Source: an uncultured Collinsella sp. (lineage in GTDB: Bacteria; Actinomycetota; Coriobacteriia; Coriobacteriales; Coriobacteriaceae). From it: a DNA stretch of 64,000 nt. The stretch is from the NCBI GenBank assembly GCA_958423535.1, contig CATZRJ010000003.1:15075-79074 (forward strand). Reading direction: 5' to 3'. A model generated the notes under the pieces. It saw only the letters and a list, made by a program, of their open reading frames with translations. It had not been told where the DNA came from and made no database searches. The stretch's first letter is position 1. The number at the start of each line of letters is the position of its first letter. The position numbers were made by a program, and so were the translations under genes. Below are positions 53,462 to 62,529 of the stretch, in pieces.

Positions 53462-54622
53462 ATGAAAAACCGTACGGTTTTGCTTTATATGACGTTCGTT
53501 TTTCTGTCGAACTTCAGCACCATTTTGTATTTTCTGACGGTTTACCTTGAATTCGTCGGATTCTCGATGGTGGCGATTTCTAGCATGATGATTGCATATC
53601 AAGTGAACAAGTTCATCCTTGAAGTTCCCACTGGCTATATTGCTGATAGGTTTGGACGAAAGGTGAGCGGTCTCGTTGGCATTGTGGGAATGCTTGGGTA
53701 CTACGCCGCCCTGCTTCTCGTCCGATCTCCTCTGCTTTTAATCGGTGCGTTTGCTCTCAAAGGTTTTGCCGTTGCATGTCTGAGCGGATCCATAGAAGCG
53801 ATTTACATTGACAGCGTCTCTCAGGACCAGCTCGTAAGACTTAATGTCGTTGAGCGATTTGTTTTCTATGCCTCTTATGCCCTCTCCGCTTGTGTGGGCG
53901 GTTTCATTTCGTCCGCTGGCACGTATCTCATTGGGCTTTCGGTCGATATCATCACAATGGTGCTGACACTGGTTGTCGTTGTTTGTATTCCTGAGGCGAG
54001 AAGAGAGGGCGCTGCGGTGACACCTGGGCATGGAATGAGCCCGAGGATGATCGGTGCTGCTATTGCGGGTAATGGCATTCTTCGGTCAGCGTTCATCATG
54101 GACTGTTCTCAGGCATTTGCCTTCGTCGCTCTGGAAGACTTCTTCTCACTGTTGCTTGCAGGCCGCGGAATGAATGCCGTCGCCTCGGGCGTGACCATTG
54201 CGGTCCAGCTCCTTGCTTCCGCCTCCATAGGGTTTATTGTGCCCAGTGTGATTGCTCGTGTCGACAAGGGCCGTTTTGCGCGTATTTGCGGCATCTTTCG
54301 CTTAGTATTGACAGCTTTGTTTTTGATTCCTCTTACTCCGGCTAATTTGCTGCCCGTGTTCTATGTGCTGCAGACGGTTGCGTACTCGTTGTTTGCCCCA
54401 ATTAAATACTCAGTTTTCCAAAATGCTGCCGATTCATCGATGCGCTGTTCGCTGATTTCGGTTCAAAGCCAGATGGTGGCGGTGGGCGCCGTTCTTTTCT
54501 ATCTGCTCAACGCTGCGTTGAGCAGCGTTGCGGGCATTCGAGTCGTATTGCTTGTTGCGTTCGGGATTTCTTCCCTGGTATATATTCCCGCGCTCTTTCG
54601 TCTTACAAGTCAAAGGCCATGA
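53462..54622 (+). CDS. MFS transporter
   Basis: A 386-residue 12-helix major facilitator. Motif A-like PTGYIADRFGRKVSG lies between helices 2 and 3, the most diagnostic part; no ATPase or signal sequence. It has TTGGAGGGCGGAG before ATG 53462. Base use is AT-richer than the surrounding genes, suggesting transfer. It lies 119 bases after the LysR gene and is likely its former target. Could be a drug or metabolite exporter. Confidence 0.8.
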   Translation: MKNRTVLLYMTFVFLSNFSTILYFLTVYLEFVGFSMVAISSMMIAYQVNKFILEVPTGYIADRFGRKVSGLVGIVGMLGYYAALLLVRSPLLLIGAFALKGFAVACLSGSIEAIYIDSVSQDQLVRLNVVERFVFYASYALSACVGGFISSAGTYLIGLSVDIITMVLTLVVVVCIPEARREGAAVTPGHGMSPRMIGAAIAGNGILRSAFIMDCSQAFAFVALEDFFSLLLAGRGMNAVASGVTIAVQLLASASIGFIVPSVIARVDKGRFARICGIFRLVLTALFLIPLTPANLLPVFYVLQTVAYSLFAPIKYSVFQNAADSSMRCSLISVQSQMVAVGAVLFYLLNAALSSVAGIRVVLLVAFGISSLVYIPALFRLTSQRP

Positions 54623-54655
54623 GTATTTAGGCACTGATAACTTATATATCAACGC

Positions 54656-54689
54656 AATAAACCCGAGCGCGAGGGCGTTTGGGTTTATT
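54656..54689 (+). terminator. Hairpin after the MFS gene
   Basis: AATAAACCC pairs with GGGTTTATT, with ATTG following; also usable as a leader hairpin for ackA. Confidence 0.6.
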
Positions 54690-54742
54690 ATTGAAGCGTA
54701 TGTAACCTGGCGGCGCCACACCGCCTGTTAGTAGGGAGACAC

Positions 54743-55921
54743 ATGAACGTTCTGGTCGTCAACGCGGGATCTTCGACTCTTAAGTATCAGGTCATCGACA
54801 CCAAGTCCCACAAGGTGTCCGCAAAGGGCTCCTGCGAGCGCGTCTGCTTTACCGGCGGTACCTTCACCCACGCTGCCAACGGTTCCAAGAAGGTGACCGA
54901 GAACATCGAGTTCCCCGACCACAAGGTCGCCATCGAAGTCGTCCTGAAGGACCTCGAGGCCAACGGCGTTAAGATCGAGGGCATTGGCCACCGTATCGTC
55001 CAGGGCGGTTGGTACTTTGGCGATTCCTCCCTCGTCGACGAGGACGTTCTCGCCAAGATCCGTGAGGTCGCCCCGCTGGCGCCGCTGCACAACAACCCCG
55101 AGGCCAACGTTATCGAGTTCTGCCTGGAGCAGTATCCCGACCTGCCCAACGTTACGGTCTACGACACCGCTTTCCACTTCAACATGCCCGAGGTCGCCAA
55201 GACCTACGCCCTTCCCAAGGATGTTTGCGACAAGCTGCATATCCGTAAGTACGGCGCCCACGGCACCAGCTATCGTTACATCTCCAAGAAGGTCGCCGAG
55301 ATGACCAACGGCGAGGCCCGCAAGGTCGTCGTGTGCCACATCGGCTCTGGCGCTTCCTTGTGCGCCATCGAGGACGGCAAGTGCATGGACACCACTATGG
55401 GCTTGACGCCGCTCGACGGTGTCATGATGGGCACCCGCTGCGGCTCCATCGACCCGGCTACCGTGTGCTACCTGCAGCGCGAGGGTGGCTACACCTTCGA
55501 CGAGGTCGACGAGATGATGAACAAGAAGTCCGGCCTTTTGGCTGTGACCGGCGGCAAGACCAACGACTGCCGCAACGTCGAGGAGCTCGCCGCTGCTGGC
55601 GACCCCGAGGCTCAGCTCGCCTTCGACATGTTTGTCTACAAGATTGCCGCCAAGGCTGCCGAGATGGCCACTTCCATGTGCGGCATGGATACCCTGGTCT
55701 TTACCGCTGGCATCGGCGAGCACGCTCCGGCCGTCCGCGCCGGCGTGGCCGACCGTCTGGCCTTTATGGGCGTCAAGATGGATCATGCCCGCAACGCCCT
55801 GCGTGGCGACGGCGCTTGGTGCCTGTCTGCCAAGGATTCCAAGGTCAAGATTTTCGTCATCCCCACGGACGAGGAGTTCATGATCGCTTCTGACGTCGAG
55901 CGCATCGTCAACGGCAAATAA
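54743..55921 (+). CDS. ackA: Acetate kinase, copy 1
   Basis: A 392-residue acetokinase. NVLVVNAGSSTLKYQVIDTK at the N-terminus, GIGHRIVQGG, FDTAFH-type block VYDTAFHFNMPE, RKYGAHGTSYRYI, TTMGLTPLDGVMMGTRCGSIDP (quoted in part) and TAGIGEHAPAVR. Converts acetyl phosphate and ADP to acetate and ATP. A GGGAGACAC site precedes ATG 54743. Its own terminator separates it from copy 2. Confidence 0.93.
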   Translation: MNVLVVNAGSSTLKYQVIDTKSHKVSAKGSCERVCFTGGTFTHAANGSKKVTENIEFPDHKVAIEVVLKDLEANGVKIEGIGHRIVQGGWYFGDSSLVDEDVLAKIREVAPLAPLHNNPEANVIEFCLEQYPDLPNVTVYDTAFHFNMPEVAKTYALPKDVCDKLHIRKYGAHGTSYRYISKKVAEMTNGEARKVVVCHIGSGASLCAIEDGKCMDTTMGLTPLDGVMMGTRCGSIDPATVCYLQREGGYTFDEVDEMMNKKSGLLAVTGGKTNDCRNVEELAAAGDPEAQLAFDMFVYKIAAKAAEMATSMCGMDTLVFTAGIGEHAPAVRAGVADRLAFMGVKMDHARNALRGDGAWCLSAKDSKVKIFVIPTDEEFMIASDVERIVNGK

Positions 55922-55931
55922 TTGCAAGAGG

Positions 55932-55970
55932 GGAGGGGCTGGACGACCAAGTGCCGTTCAGCCCCTCCTT
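55932..55970 (+). terminator. Terminator of ackA copy 1
   Basis: GGAGGGGCTG pairs with CAGCCCCTCC, followed by TTTG. Confidence 0.8.
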
Positions 55971-56084
55971 TGCGCTCGCTGGGCGATATTCTGATAGCTA
56001 TTTATCAAGATATGATAACTTCTTATTAAAATGCGGCCGCCTTAAGGGGTCTGCGTGGACCGTATTGCACTGCAAAGGAGTCTC

Positions 56085-57263
56085 ATGAACGTACTTGTTG
56101 TCAACGCCGGCAGCTCAAGCCTTAAATATCAGCTTTTGGATACCGATACCCGCGAGGTTTTCGCCAAGGGCAACTGCGAGCGTATCGGATCGGACATGGG
56201 CATCTTCGGCCACTCCGAGAACGGTGGCGCCAAGCAGACCGAGGAGGTTCCTTTCCCCGATCATCGCTCTGCTATCGCTCGTGTGCTCGAGGAGCTCGAG
56301 AAGACCGACTTTACGATTGATGGCATTGGGCATCGCATCGTTCAGGGCGGCTGGCACTTCGATGATTCCGCGGTCGTCGACGACGAGGTCATGGCCAAGA
56401 TCCTTGAGGTGGCACCGCTTGCTCCGCTGCACAACTACGGCGAGGCCGCAGCAATCGAGTATTGCCGCGAGAAGTATCCTGAGCTGCCCAACGTCGCCGT
56501 TTTCGACACCTCGTTCCACATGACCATGCCCGAGGTCGCCTACACCTACGCCCTGCCCAAGGACGTGTGCGACAAGTACCACGTGCGCAAGTACGGCGCC
56601 CACGGTACGAGCCACCGTTACGAGTGGATGATGGCCAAGGAGATCCTTGGCTCGCGTTGCCACCGCCTGCTCTCGTGCCATTTGGGCAACGGTGCCTCGC
56701 TCGCTGCCATCGAGGACGGCGTGTGCCGCGACACCACGATGGGGCTCACGCCGCTTGACGGCCTGATGATGGGAACCCGCTGCGGCTCCATCGACCCGGC
56801 TACCGTGTGCTACCTGCAGCGTGAGGGCGGCTACAGCTACCAGGAAGTCGACGACATGATGAACAAGCAGTCCGGTCTGCTGGCCATCTCGGGCATCTCC
56901 AACGACGCCCGCGACATCCGTACGCGCGCCTCCGAGGGCGACGAGCGCTGCCTGCTTGCCTTCGACATGTTTGCCTACAAGGCCATGCAGCAGGCCGGCT
57001 CCATGATCGCTTCCATGGCGGGCGTGGACACCATCACCTTTACCGCCGGCATCGGCGAGAACGACTGGTCGATCCGCAAGGCCTTCTGCGACTGCTTTGA
57101 GTGGCTGGGCGTGCGCATCGACAACAACAGGAACCGCGAGGCCGTAGGCAACGGTCCGCAGGTCATCAGTTCCGCCGGTTCCGCCGTCACGGTCATGGTC
57201 ATCCCCACCGACGAGGAATACATGATCGCCCACGACGTCGAGCGTCTGACCAAGAACAACTAA
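56085..57263 (+). CDS. ackA2: Acetate kinase, copy 2 (tandem paralogue)
   Basis: A 392-residue acetokinase with the same motifs as copy 1: VVNAGSSSLKYQLLDTD, GIGHRIVQGG, VFDTSFHMTMPE, KYGAHGTSHRYEW, TTMGLTPLDGLMMGTRCGS, TAGIGENDWSIR. ATG 56085 is preceded by CAAAGGAG. A tandem duplication with independent terminators; the two differ most around residues 195-215 and 290-320. Likely a divergence in regulation or substrate chain length. Confidence 0.92.
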   Translation: MNVLVVNAGSSSLKYQLLDTDTREVFAKGNCERIGSDMGIFGHSENGGAKQTEEVPFPDHRSAIARVLEELEKTDFTIDGIGHRIVQGGWHFDDSAVVDDEVMAKILEVAPLAPLHNYGEAAAIEYCREKYPELPNVAVFDTSFHMTMPEVAYTYALPKDVCDKYHVRKYGAHGTSHRYEWMMAKEILGSRCHRLLSCHLGNGASLAAIEDGVCRDTTMGLTPLDGLMMGTRCGSIDPATVCYLQREGGYSYQEVDDMMNKQSGLLAISGISNDARDIRTRASEGDERCLLAFDMFAYKAMQQAGSMIASMAGVDTITFTAGIGENDWSIRKAFCDCFEWLGVRIDNNRNREAVGNGPQVISSAGSAVTVMVIPTDEEYMIAHDVERLTKNN

Positions 57264-57285
57264 CGCGCGCATTTGCAAGTAAACG

Positions 57286-57321
57286 AAAGGCCTCCAGAGC
57301 AACAGCTCCGGAGGCCTTTTT
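57286..57321 (+). terminator. Terminator of ackA copy 2
   Basis: AAAGGCCTCC pairs with GGAGGCCTTT, then TT. Confidence 0.85.
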
Positions 57322-57615
57322 GCTAGTAGGCGGAAATTCCAGTCCCAAAGTGACCATCACCAGCAACGCCTGCGCTCCCAGCAACGGCGCCCGATCATTC
57401 AGACCTTCAACTCCAGCTCGCAGCCAAGCCGCCGTCCACCCCAGATACCCTGATTGTTACGTGACGGTAGAAGGCAGCACAGGTTAACCCCTGAAAACAC
57501 TCCGCAGACCAGAAACGCCCCCGTTCATAGCTCCGAAGGAGCAGAACGGGGGCGTTTCATTGGTCGAGGACGTTTTCAGGGGTTAGCCCGTACGACCTTC
57601 GGACGAGTGCGTCCG
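57322..57615. other. Intergenic region between ackA2 and pta with a nested hairpin
   Basis: No gene. An inner perfect 15-bp stem (57512-57526 with 57544-57558) is nested in an outer 17-bp stem (57482-57498 with 57572-57588, one G-T). The inner stem probably terminates pta on the minus strand. The rest, 57330-57480, shows nothing recognisable. Confidence 0.6.
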
Positions 57616-58596
57616 CTACTCAGCCATCTGAGCCTGGACGGCGGTGATGGCCACGACACCCACGATGTCGTCGGCAGAGCAGCCGCGCGAAAGGTCGTTG
57701 ACCGGCTTGGCGATGCCCTGCAGGATGGGGCCGTAAGCGTCGGCACCGGCGAAGCGCTGGACCAGCTTGTAGCCGATGTTGCCGGCCTCGAGGTCGGGGA
57801 ACACCAGCACGTTGGCCTTGCCGGCAACAGAGGAACCGGGGGCCTTGAGCTGGGCGACGGTGGGAACGATGGCGGCGTCGAGCTGCAGGTCGCCATCGAT
57901 GGCGAGCTCGGGAGCCTTCTCCTTGCAGAACTTCACAGCCTCCTGGACCTTCTTGGCGACCTCGCCGCCGGCGGAGCCCATGGTGGAGTAGGAGAGCATG
58001 GCCACGTGCGGCTCAACGTTGCCCATGAAGGTGGACCAGGAGTGAGCGGAGGCGATGGCGATCTCGGAGAGCTCGTCGGAGGACGGGTTGATGTTGAGGC
58101 CGCAGTCGGCGAAGATCAGCGTGCCGTCGGTGCCGAACTGCGGAGTGTCGGTGCACATCACGAAGAAGGCCGACACCAACTTGGTGCCCGGGGTGGTCTT
58201 GAGGATCTGCAGCGCGGGGCGCAGCGTGTCGGCGGTGGAGTGGCAGGCGCCGGAGACCAGGCCGTCGGCGTCGCCCATCTTGACCATCATGGTGCCAAAG
58301 TAGGTAGCATCCATCACCTGGGCGCGAGCCTGCTCGATGGTGACGCCCTTCTTGGCGCGGAGCTCGGCAAACTTCTGCGCGTACTCCTCGTGCTTCTCGG
58401 CATTGCGCGGGTCGATGACGGTAGCGCCGGGAACGTTGATCTCGTCGGGGTTGCCCAGGATGACGATCTTTGCCAGGCCCTCCTCGATGATCTTGGTGGC
58501 TGCGACGATGGTGCGCGGATCCTCGCCCTCGGGCAGGACGATCGTCTTAAGGTCGGCCTTGGCGGCAGACTTCATACGGTTAAGGAAATCGCTCAT
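57616..58596 (-). CDS. pta: Phosphate acetyltransferase
   Basis: A 326-residue Pta without extra N-terminal domains. LPEGEDPRTIVAATKII at the N-terminus, GMVKMGDADGLVSGACHSTADTLRP-type block (MVKMGDADGLVSGA), DCGLNINPSSDELSEIAIAS, LSYSTMGSAGG and NVLVFPDLEAGNIGYKL. Makes acetyl phosphate from acetyl-CoA for the two acetate kinases encoded convergently. AAGGAG precedes ATG 58596. Confidence 0.93.
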   Translation of the reverse strand: MSDFLNRMKSAAKADLKTIVLPEGEDPRTIVAATKIIEEGLAKIVILGNPDEINVPGATVIDPRNAEKHEEYAQKFAELRAKKGVTIEQARAQVMDATYFGTMMVKMGDADGLVSGACHSTADTLRPALQILKTTPGTKLVSAFFVMCTDTPQFGTDGTLIFADCGLNINPSSDELSEIAIASAHSWSTFMGNVEPHVAMLSYSTMGSAGGEVAKKVQEAVKFCKEKAPELAIDGDLQLDAAIVPTVAQLKAPGSSVAGKANVLVFPDLEAGNIGYKLVQRFAGADAYGPILQGIAKPVNDLSRGCSADDIVGVVAITAVQAQMAE

Positions 58597-58827
58597 GTTA
58601 CTCCTTACAAGCGTTTCGCTAAGCTCCAGGCACCCGGCTGTTCACGAATAAACCCGCTGCTAGCGGGTTTACCTTTCAATAATGTACGCCGCGGTGCTTG
58701 AGCTTTCCTTGTGTGGCAAGCTCATTATAGGACGCATTAGCGCTATAATCGCTCTGATAAATATGTCTCGAAGAATGTTCGAGAAAAGCCCAGCTAACGA
58801 GCCCGTGGCTTTTGACAAGGAGTATCG

Positions 58828-60030
58828 ATGCAGATTACCTCAGGCCTGCCTGAAGGCTTTAACGCCGGCGCATACGACATGATTGTTGTCGGTGCCGGAT
58901 ATGCCGGTGCCGTTTGTGCCCGCCGTCTCGCCGAGACCATCGGCTATCGCGTTGCCGTTCTGGAGCGTCGTAGCCACATTGCGGGCAACGCTTACGACTG
59001 CGCTGATGAGGCCGGGATCCTTATCCACGAGTACGGTCCGCACATCTACCACACTTTTAACGAGCGCGTCCATAATTTCCTGTCGCGCTTTACCAAGTGG
59101 ACGGACTATCAGCACAAGGTGCTCGCCAACATCAACGGTACCCTTATGCCCGTGCCCTTTAACCACGCGAGCCTCAAGCTCGCCTTTGGCGATGAGCGCG
59201 GCGAGGAGCTGTATCAGAAGCTCGTGGAGACCTTTGGCAAGGACGTCAAGGTGCCCATTATGGAGCTGCGCAAGAAGAACGACCCGGATCTTGTCGAGGT
59301 CGCCGATTACGTCTACGAGAACGTCTTTTTGCATTACACCATGAAGCAGTGGGGTCAGACGCCCGACCAGATCGATCCCTCGATCACCGGCCGCGTTCCC
59401 GTCTTTGTGGGCGACGATGACCGCTACTTCCCGCAGGCTCCCTTCCAGGGCATGCCGCAGGACGGCTATACCGCGCTGTTCGAGCACATGCTCGACCACG
59501 ATCTGATTGATGTGTTCTGCGACGTGGACGCCCGCGACCTCTTCGAGATCGACGAGACCACCGTCAAGATCGACGGTAAGGTCTATGGCGGCGAGATCGT
59601 CTACACCGGTCCGCTTGACGAGCTGTTCAACCTCGACCTGGGCGCTCTACCGTACCGTACGCTCGACATGAAGTTCGAGACGCTCGATATGGACCAGTTC
59701 CAGCCCGTGGGCACCGTCAATTACACCACGAGCGAGGATTACACGCGTATCACCGAGTTCAAGAACATGACTGGTCAGGTCCTGCCCGGCAAGACCACCA
59801 TCATGAAGGAGTATTCCAAGGCCTATACGCCCGGTTCGGGCGAGACGCCCTATTACGCCATTCTGGAGCCCGAGAACCGCGAGCTCTATGAGCGCTATCT
59901 TGAGCGCGTCCAGAACCTGACGAACTTCCACCCGGTGGGTCGCCTGGCCGAGTATCGTTACTACGATATGGATGCCGTGACCAACTCTGCCCTCGATCTT
60001 TCGGATGAGATTATCGCCTGCCATGCATAA
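58828..60030 (+). CDS. glf: UDP-galactopyranose mutase
   Basis: A 400-residue FAD enzyme. VVGAGYAGAVCARRLAE is the FAD loop, then ERRSHIAGNAYD, EYGPHIYHTFNERV, MKQWGQTPDQIDPSITGRVPV (quoted in part) and the C-terminal GRLAEYRYYDMD. It interconverts UDP-galactopyranose and UDP-galactofuranose through a flavin adduct, feeding galactofuranose to surface glycans. AAGGAG precedes ATG 58828. The next gene overlaps its stop (ATGCATAA). Confidence 0.93.
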   Translation: MQITSGLPEGFNAGAYDMIVVGAGYAGAVCARRLAETIGYRVAVLERRSHIAGNAYDCADEAGILIHEYGPHIYHTFNERVHNFLSRFTKWTDYQHKVLANINGTLMPVPFNHASLKLAFGDERGEELYQKLVETFGKDVKVPIMELRKKNDPDLVEVADYVYENVFLHYTMKQWGQTPDQIDPSITGRVPVFVGDDDRYFPQAPFQGMPQDGYTALFEHMLDHDLIDVFCDVDARDLFEIDETTVKIDGKVYGGEIVYTGPLDELFNLDLGALPYRTLDMKFETLDMDQFQPVGTVNYTTSEDYTRITEFKNMTGQVLPGKTTIMKEYSKAYTPGSGETPYYAILEPENRELYERYLERVQNLTNFHPVGRLAEYRYYDMDAVTNSALDLSDEIIACHA

Positions 60031-61054
60031 AGTCATATCATTCGGTATTCCCTCGTATAACGCCGCCAAGGACATGGACCATTGCATCACCTCCATTCTG
60101 GAGGGGAGCAATTACGCCACCGATATCGAGATCATCATCGTCGATGACGGTTCCAAGGACGAGACGGCAGCTAAGGCCGACGAGTGGGAGACGCGTTATC
60201 CCGGCATCATTCGCGCGGTGCATCAGGAGAATGGCGGCCACGGCATCGCCGTCCTCTCGGGCTTGCGCGAGGCACAGGGCACCTACTACAAGGTCGTCGA
60301 CTCGGACGACTGGCTCGATGGCGCAGCCCTATCGACTATGCTTTCGATCCTTCGCGGTTTTGAGGAGCGCGACCAGCGCGTCGACCTCTTTATCTCGAAC
60401 TATGTGTACGAGAAGGTTTACGAGGGCACACACACCGCTATCGGCTACAAGTTTGCCCTGCCGCGAAAAAAGATCTTTACCTGGGACCAGATTGGTCATT
60501 TCCGTCTGGACCAGAATCTGCTTATGCACAGCCTGTGCTATCGCACGGATGTGCTGCGCGCGTCCAATCTGCCCATGCCGCCGCACACGTTCTATGTAGA
60601 CAACATCTACGCCTACGTGCCGCTGCCGCGTTGCAAGACCATGTACTACGCCGACATCGACCTCTATCGCTACTTTATCGGCCGTGAGGGCCAAAGCGTC
60701 AACGAAGCCACGATGGTCAAGCGTCTGGACCAGCAGTTCCGCGTGACGCGCATCATGATGGAGTCGTTCCATCTGTACGGCGATGTCGAGTCGTCGCGTC
60801 TGCGCTCGTACATGATGGGCTATTTCACCATGATGATGGCAATCTGCTCGGTGCTTACTAAGCTTTCCGACGAGGATTGTGCCGACGAGCGCCTGAAGAC
60901 GTTGTGGAATGATCTGAAGGCCTATGACGAGCGTATGTATCGTCGTGCACGCTACGGTGTGGTTGGCTTCTTTACCAACCTGCGCGGCCGTGCCGGTGAC
61001 AAAACCACACTCGGCCTATACCGTCTTGCCTCAAAGATCTTCAAATTCAACTAG
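60023..61054 (+). CDS. Family 2 glycosyltransferase
   Basis: A 343-residue GT-A fold glycosyltransferase. ISFGIPSYNAAKDMDHCITS, EIIIVDDGSKDETA and KVVDSDDWLDGAAL (DxD-like SDDWLD) mark the nucleotide-sugar site. The C-terminal 170 residues are helical and end in YRLASKIFKFN. It is translationally coupled to glf, so it may use UDP-galactofuranose. A tail-like remnant of the same C-terminus is found on the opposite strand at about 61215-61256. Confidence 0.85.
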   Translation: MHKVISFGIPSYNAAKDMDHCITSILEGSNYATDIEIIIVDDGSKDETAAKADEWETRYPGIIRAVHQENGGHGIAVLSGLREAQGTYYKVVDSDDWLDGAALSTMLSILRGFEERDQRVDLFISNYVYEKVYEGTHTAIGYKFALPRKKIFTWDQIGHFRLDQNLLMHSLCYRTDVLRASNLPMPPHTFYVDNIYAYVPLPRCKTMYYADIDLYRYFIGREGQSVNEATMVKRLDQQFRVTRIMMESFHLYGDVESSRLRSYMMGYFTMMMAICSVLTKLSDEDCADERLKTLWNDLKAYDERMYRRARYGVVGFFTNLRGRAGDKTTLGLYRLASKIFKFN

Positions 61055-61086
61055 CTGCTGAGTAATCGCTGCTGATAGGTTGACTG

Positions 61087-61196
61087 GGCCCCTTGGCCTT
61101 TAGTTTGCTACTGCGAACAGTCCTGCTCGCACGGAAAGCACATTAAGTGCTTTCCGGCTCGTGCGGAACTTGTATCAAACTAAAGGCCAAGGGGCC
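61087..61196 (+). repeat. Nested palindrome C1 downstream of the glycosyltransferase
   Basis: Outer 21-bp perfect inverted repeat (61087-61107 with 61176-61196; begins GGCCCCTTGG, inner end GTTTG/CAAAC). Inside: CGCACG/CGTGCG, then GGAAAGCAC-ATTAA-GTGCTTTCC. Orientation is that of the upstream gene. Confidence 0.85.
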
Positions 61197-61214
61197 TCTG
61201 CTATAAGAATCGAT

Positions 61215-61262
61215 TGTCAGGCAGCTGAATTTGAAGATCTTAGACGCGCGGTACACAGGGGC
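61215..61262 (-). pseudogene. Remnant of a glycosyltransferase C-terminus
   Basis: On the minus strand the sequence encodes VYRASKIFKFS, nearly the GT2 C-terminus YRLASKIFKFN, and similarity runs past the stop (AAATTCA then AGCTG). Only about 15 codons remain, so it is a duplicated fragment. Confidence 0.6.
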
Positions 61263-61289
61263 CTGGGCTGAAAGGGATCTTGTTGAGTA

Positions 61290-61414
61290 GGTTGCCCGGT
61301 GAGTCTTGGTTATGTTTGTCGCGAGTTCCGCACGAGCCGAAGAGCACTTAATGTGCTCTTCGTGCGAGCCAGGACTGTAGAGCAGCAAACATAACCAAGA
61401 CTCACCGGGCAACC
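61290..61414 (-). repeat. Nested palindrome C2 downstream of the P1 peptidase
   Basis: Outer 29-bp perfect inverted repeat (61290-61318 with 61386-61414; contains GAGTCTTGG, inner end GTTTG/CAAAC). Inside, read on the minus strand: CGCACG/CGTGCG and GAAGAGCAC-ATTAA-GTGCTCTTC. The core aligns with C1. Confidence 0.85.
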
Positions 61415-61426
61415 GGACGAGCTAGT

Positions 61427-62428
61427 TTACTTCGCGGCGCCGGGGATGCCGTGGGAGGTTTTGGCGGTTTTGGCTCCGTTTACGATGGCGGTTTCTAGGG
61501 CCCTTACGGCGAGCATGCCCAGCAGGTCTAGGGGAACGGAGGCGCTTGCCTGGGCTCCCAGTTTGCCGCTGGCGAGGGTGTAGATGGTGTCGCCGTCGTT
61601 GGTGGTGTGTGTGGGGCGGATGGCGTGCGCGTAGGCGTCTGCTGCCATCTGGGAGACCTTGGTGGCCTGGGCCTTAGTGAGCTCCACGTTGGTGACGATG
61701 CAGCTGATGGTGGTGTTGGTGCGGTCGAGCGGCATCTGCATGGATCCGGCGGCGGCAAAGGCTGCGAGTTCCATGTCGACGATCTGGTCGCTATCGGCCG
61801 CGGCACGCATACCGGCGACCCACTCGCCGGTGGTCGGGTCGACAACGTTGCCACAGGCGTTGACCGAGACCACGGCGCCCACCTTGATGGGGCCGAGCGC
61901 CACGGCGGCAGCGCCAAGGCCGGCCTTCATGCAGGTGGCGGGCCCCATGAGCTTTCCGACGGTGGCACCCGTGCCGGCACCTACATTGCCCTGCTCGAGC
62001 GTGGCGGGAGTGTGGTCGAGCGCCTCGCGCACGGCGGCGATACCGGCCTCAATATCGGGGCGTACGGTGGGGTCGCCAAAGGCGAGGTCGAAGATGCAGC
62101 TGGAGCATACGATGGGCACCTGCGTGGGACCGACTGGCAGGCCGATGCCGCGGCTCTCGAGTTCGCGGGCCACGCCGCTTGCGGCTTCGAGGCCAAAGGC
62201 CGATCCGCCCGAAAGGCAGACGGCGTGGACCTTATCGACGGTGTTCTCAGGACGCAGCAGGTCGGTCTCGCGCGAAGCGGGAGCGCCACCGCGTACGTCA
62301 ACGCCGCCGGTGGCACCCTCGGGCGCCACGATTACGGTGCAGCCGGTGCCAGCCTCCTCGTCCGTATAGTTGCCGAAGCAAAAGCCATCGACATCGCAAA
62401 CGTCAATGGCCTCAAGCAGTGTATCCAT
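61427..62428 (-). CDS. P1-family (S58/DmpA-like) peptidase
   Basis: A 333-residue Ntn-type peptidase. VCLSGGSAFGLEAASGV (about 70-86), GAGTGATVGKLMG (about 150) and DRTNTTISCIVTNVELTK (about 235-252), where Ser after NTT is the expected autocatalytic nucleophile. Such enzymes remove N-terminal residues from peptides or D-amino acid amides. The start ATG at 62428 has GGAG upstream. Palindrome C2 lies just past the stop. Confidence 0.85.
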   Translation of the reverse strand: MDTLLEAIDVCDVDGFCFGNYTDEEAGTGCTVIVAPEGATGGVDVRGGAPASRETDLLRPENTVDKVHAVCLSGGSAFGLEAASGVARELESRGIGLPVGPTQVPIVCSSCIFDLAFGDPTVRPDIEAGIAAVREALDHTPATLEQGNVGAGTGATVGKLMGPATCMKAGLGAAAVALGPIKVGAVVSVNACGNVVDPTTGEWVAGMRAAADSDQIVDMELAAFAAAGSMQMPLDRTNTTISCIVTNVELTKAQATKVSQMAADAYAHAIRPTHTTNDGDTIYTLASGKLGAQASASVPLDLLGMLAVRALETAIVNGAKTAKTSHGIPGAAK

Positions 62429-62529
62429 GTTTTACTCCTATCGGTTTTCCGCCGGGCCTTATGCCCGGTCGGGATCCGTACGGTACGGCAAAATTGTAGG
62501 CGCTGGGGGATACCCAGCGCCAGATGCAA

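Larger units (their letters stand above)
61055..61426. other. Intergenic region with two large nested palindromes
   Basis: No intact gene. It consists of palindrome C1 (61087-61196), a reverse-strand remnant of the glycosyltransferase 3' end (about 61215-61256) and palindrome C2 (61290-61414), described separately. Confidence 0.7.

Noticed and set aside
54728..55927. Nearly full-length antisense frame over ackA
   Set aside because: Arises from third-position GC bias; ackA is unmistakable on the plus strand.
61087..61414. Insertion sequence or retron at the palindromes
   Set aside because: No transposase or reverse transcriptase frame is nearby and no target duplications were visible; kept as a structured repeat instead.
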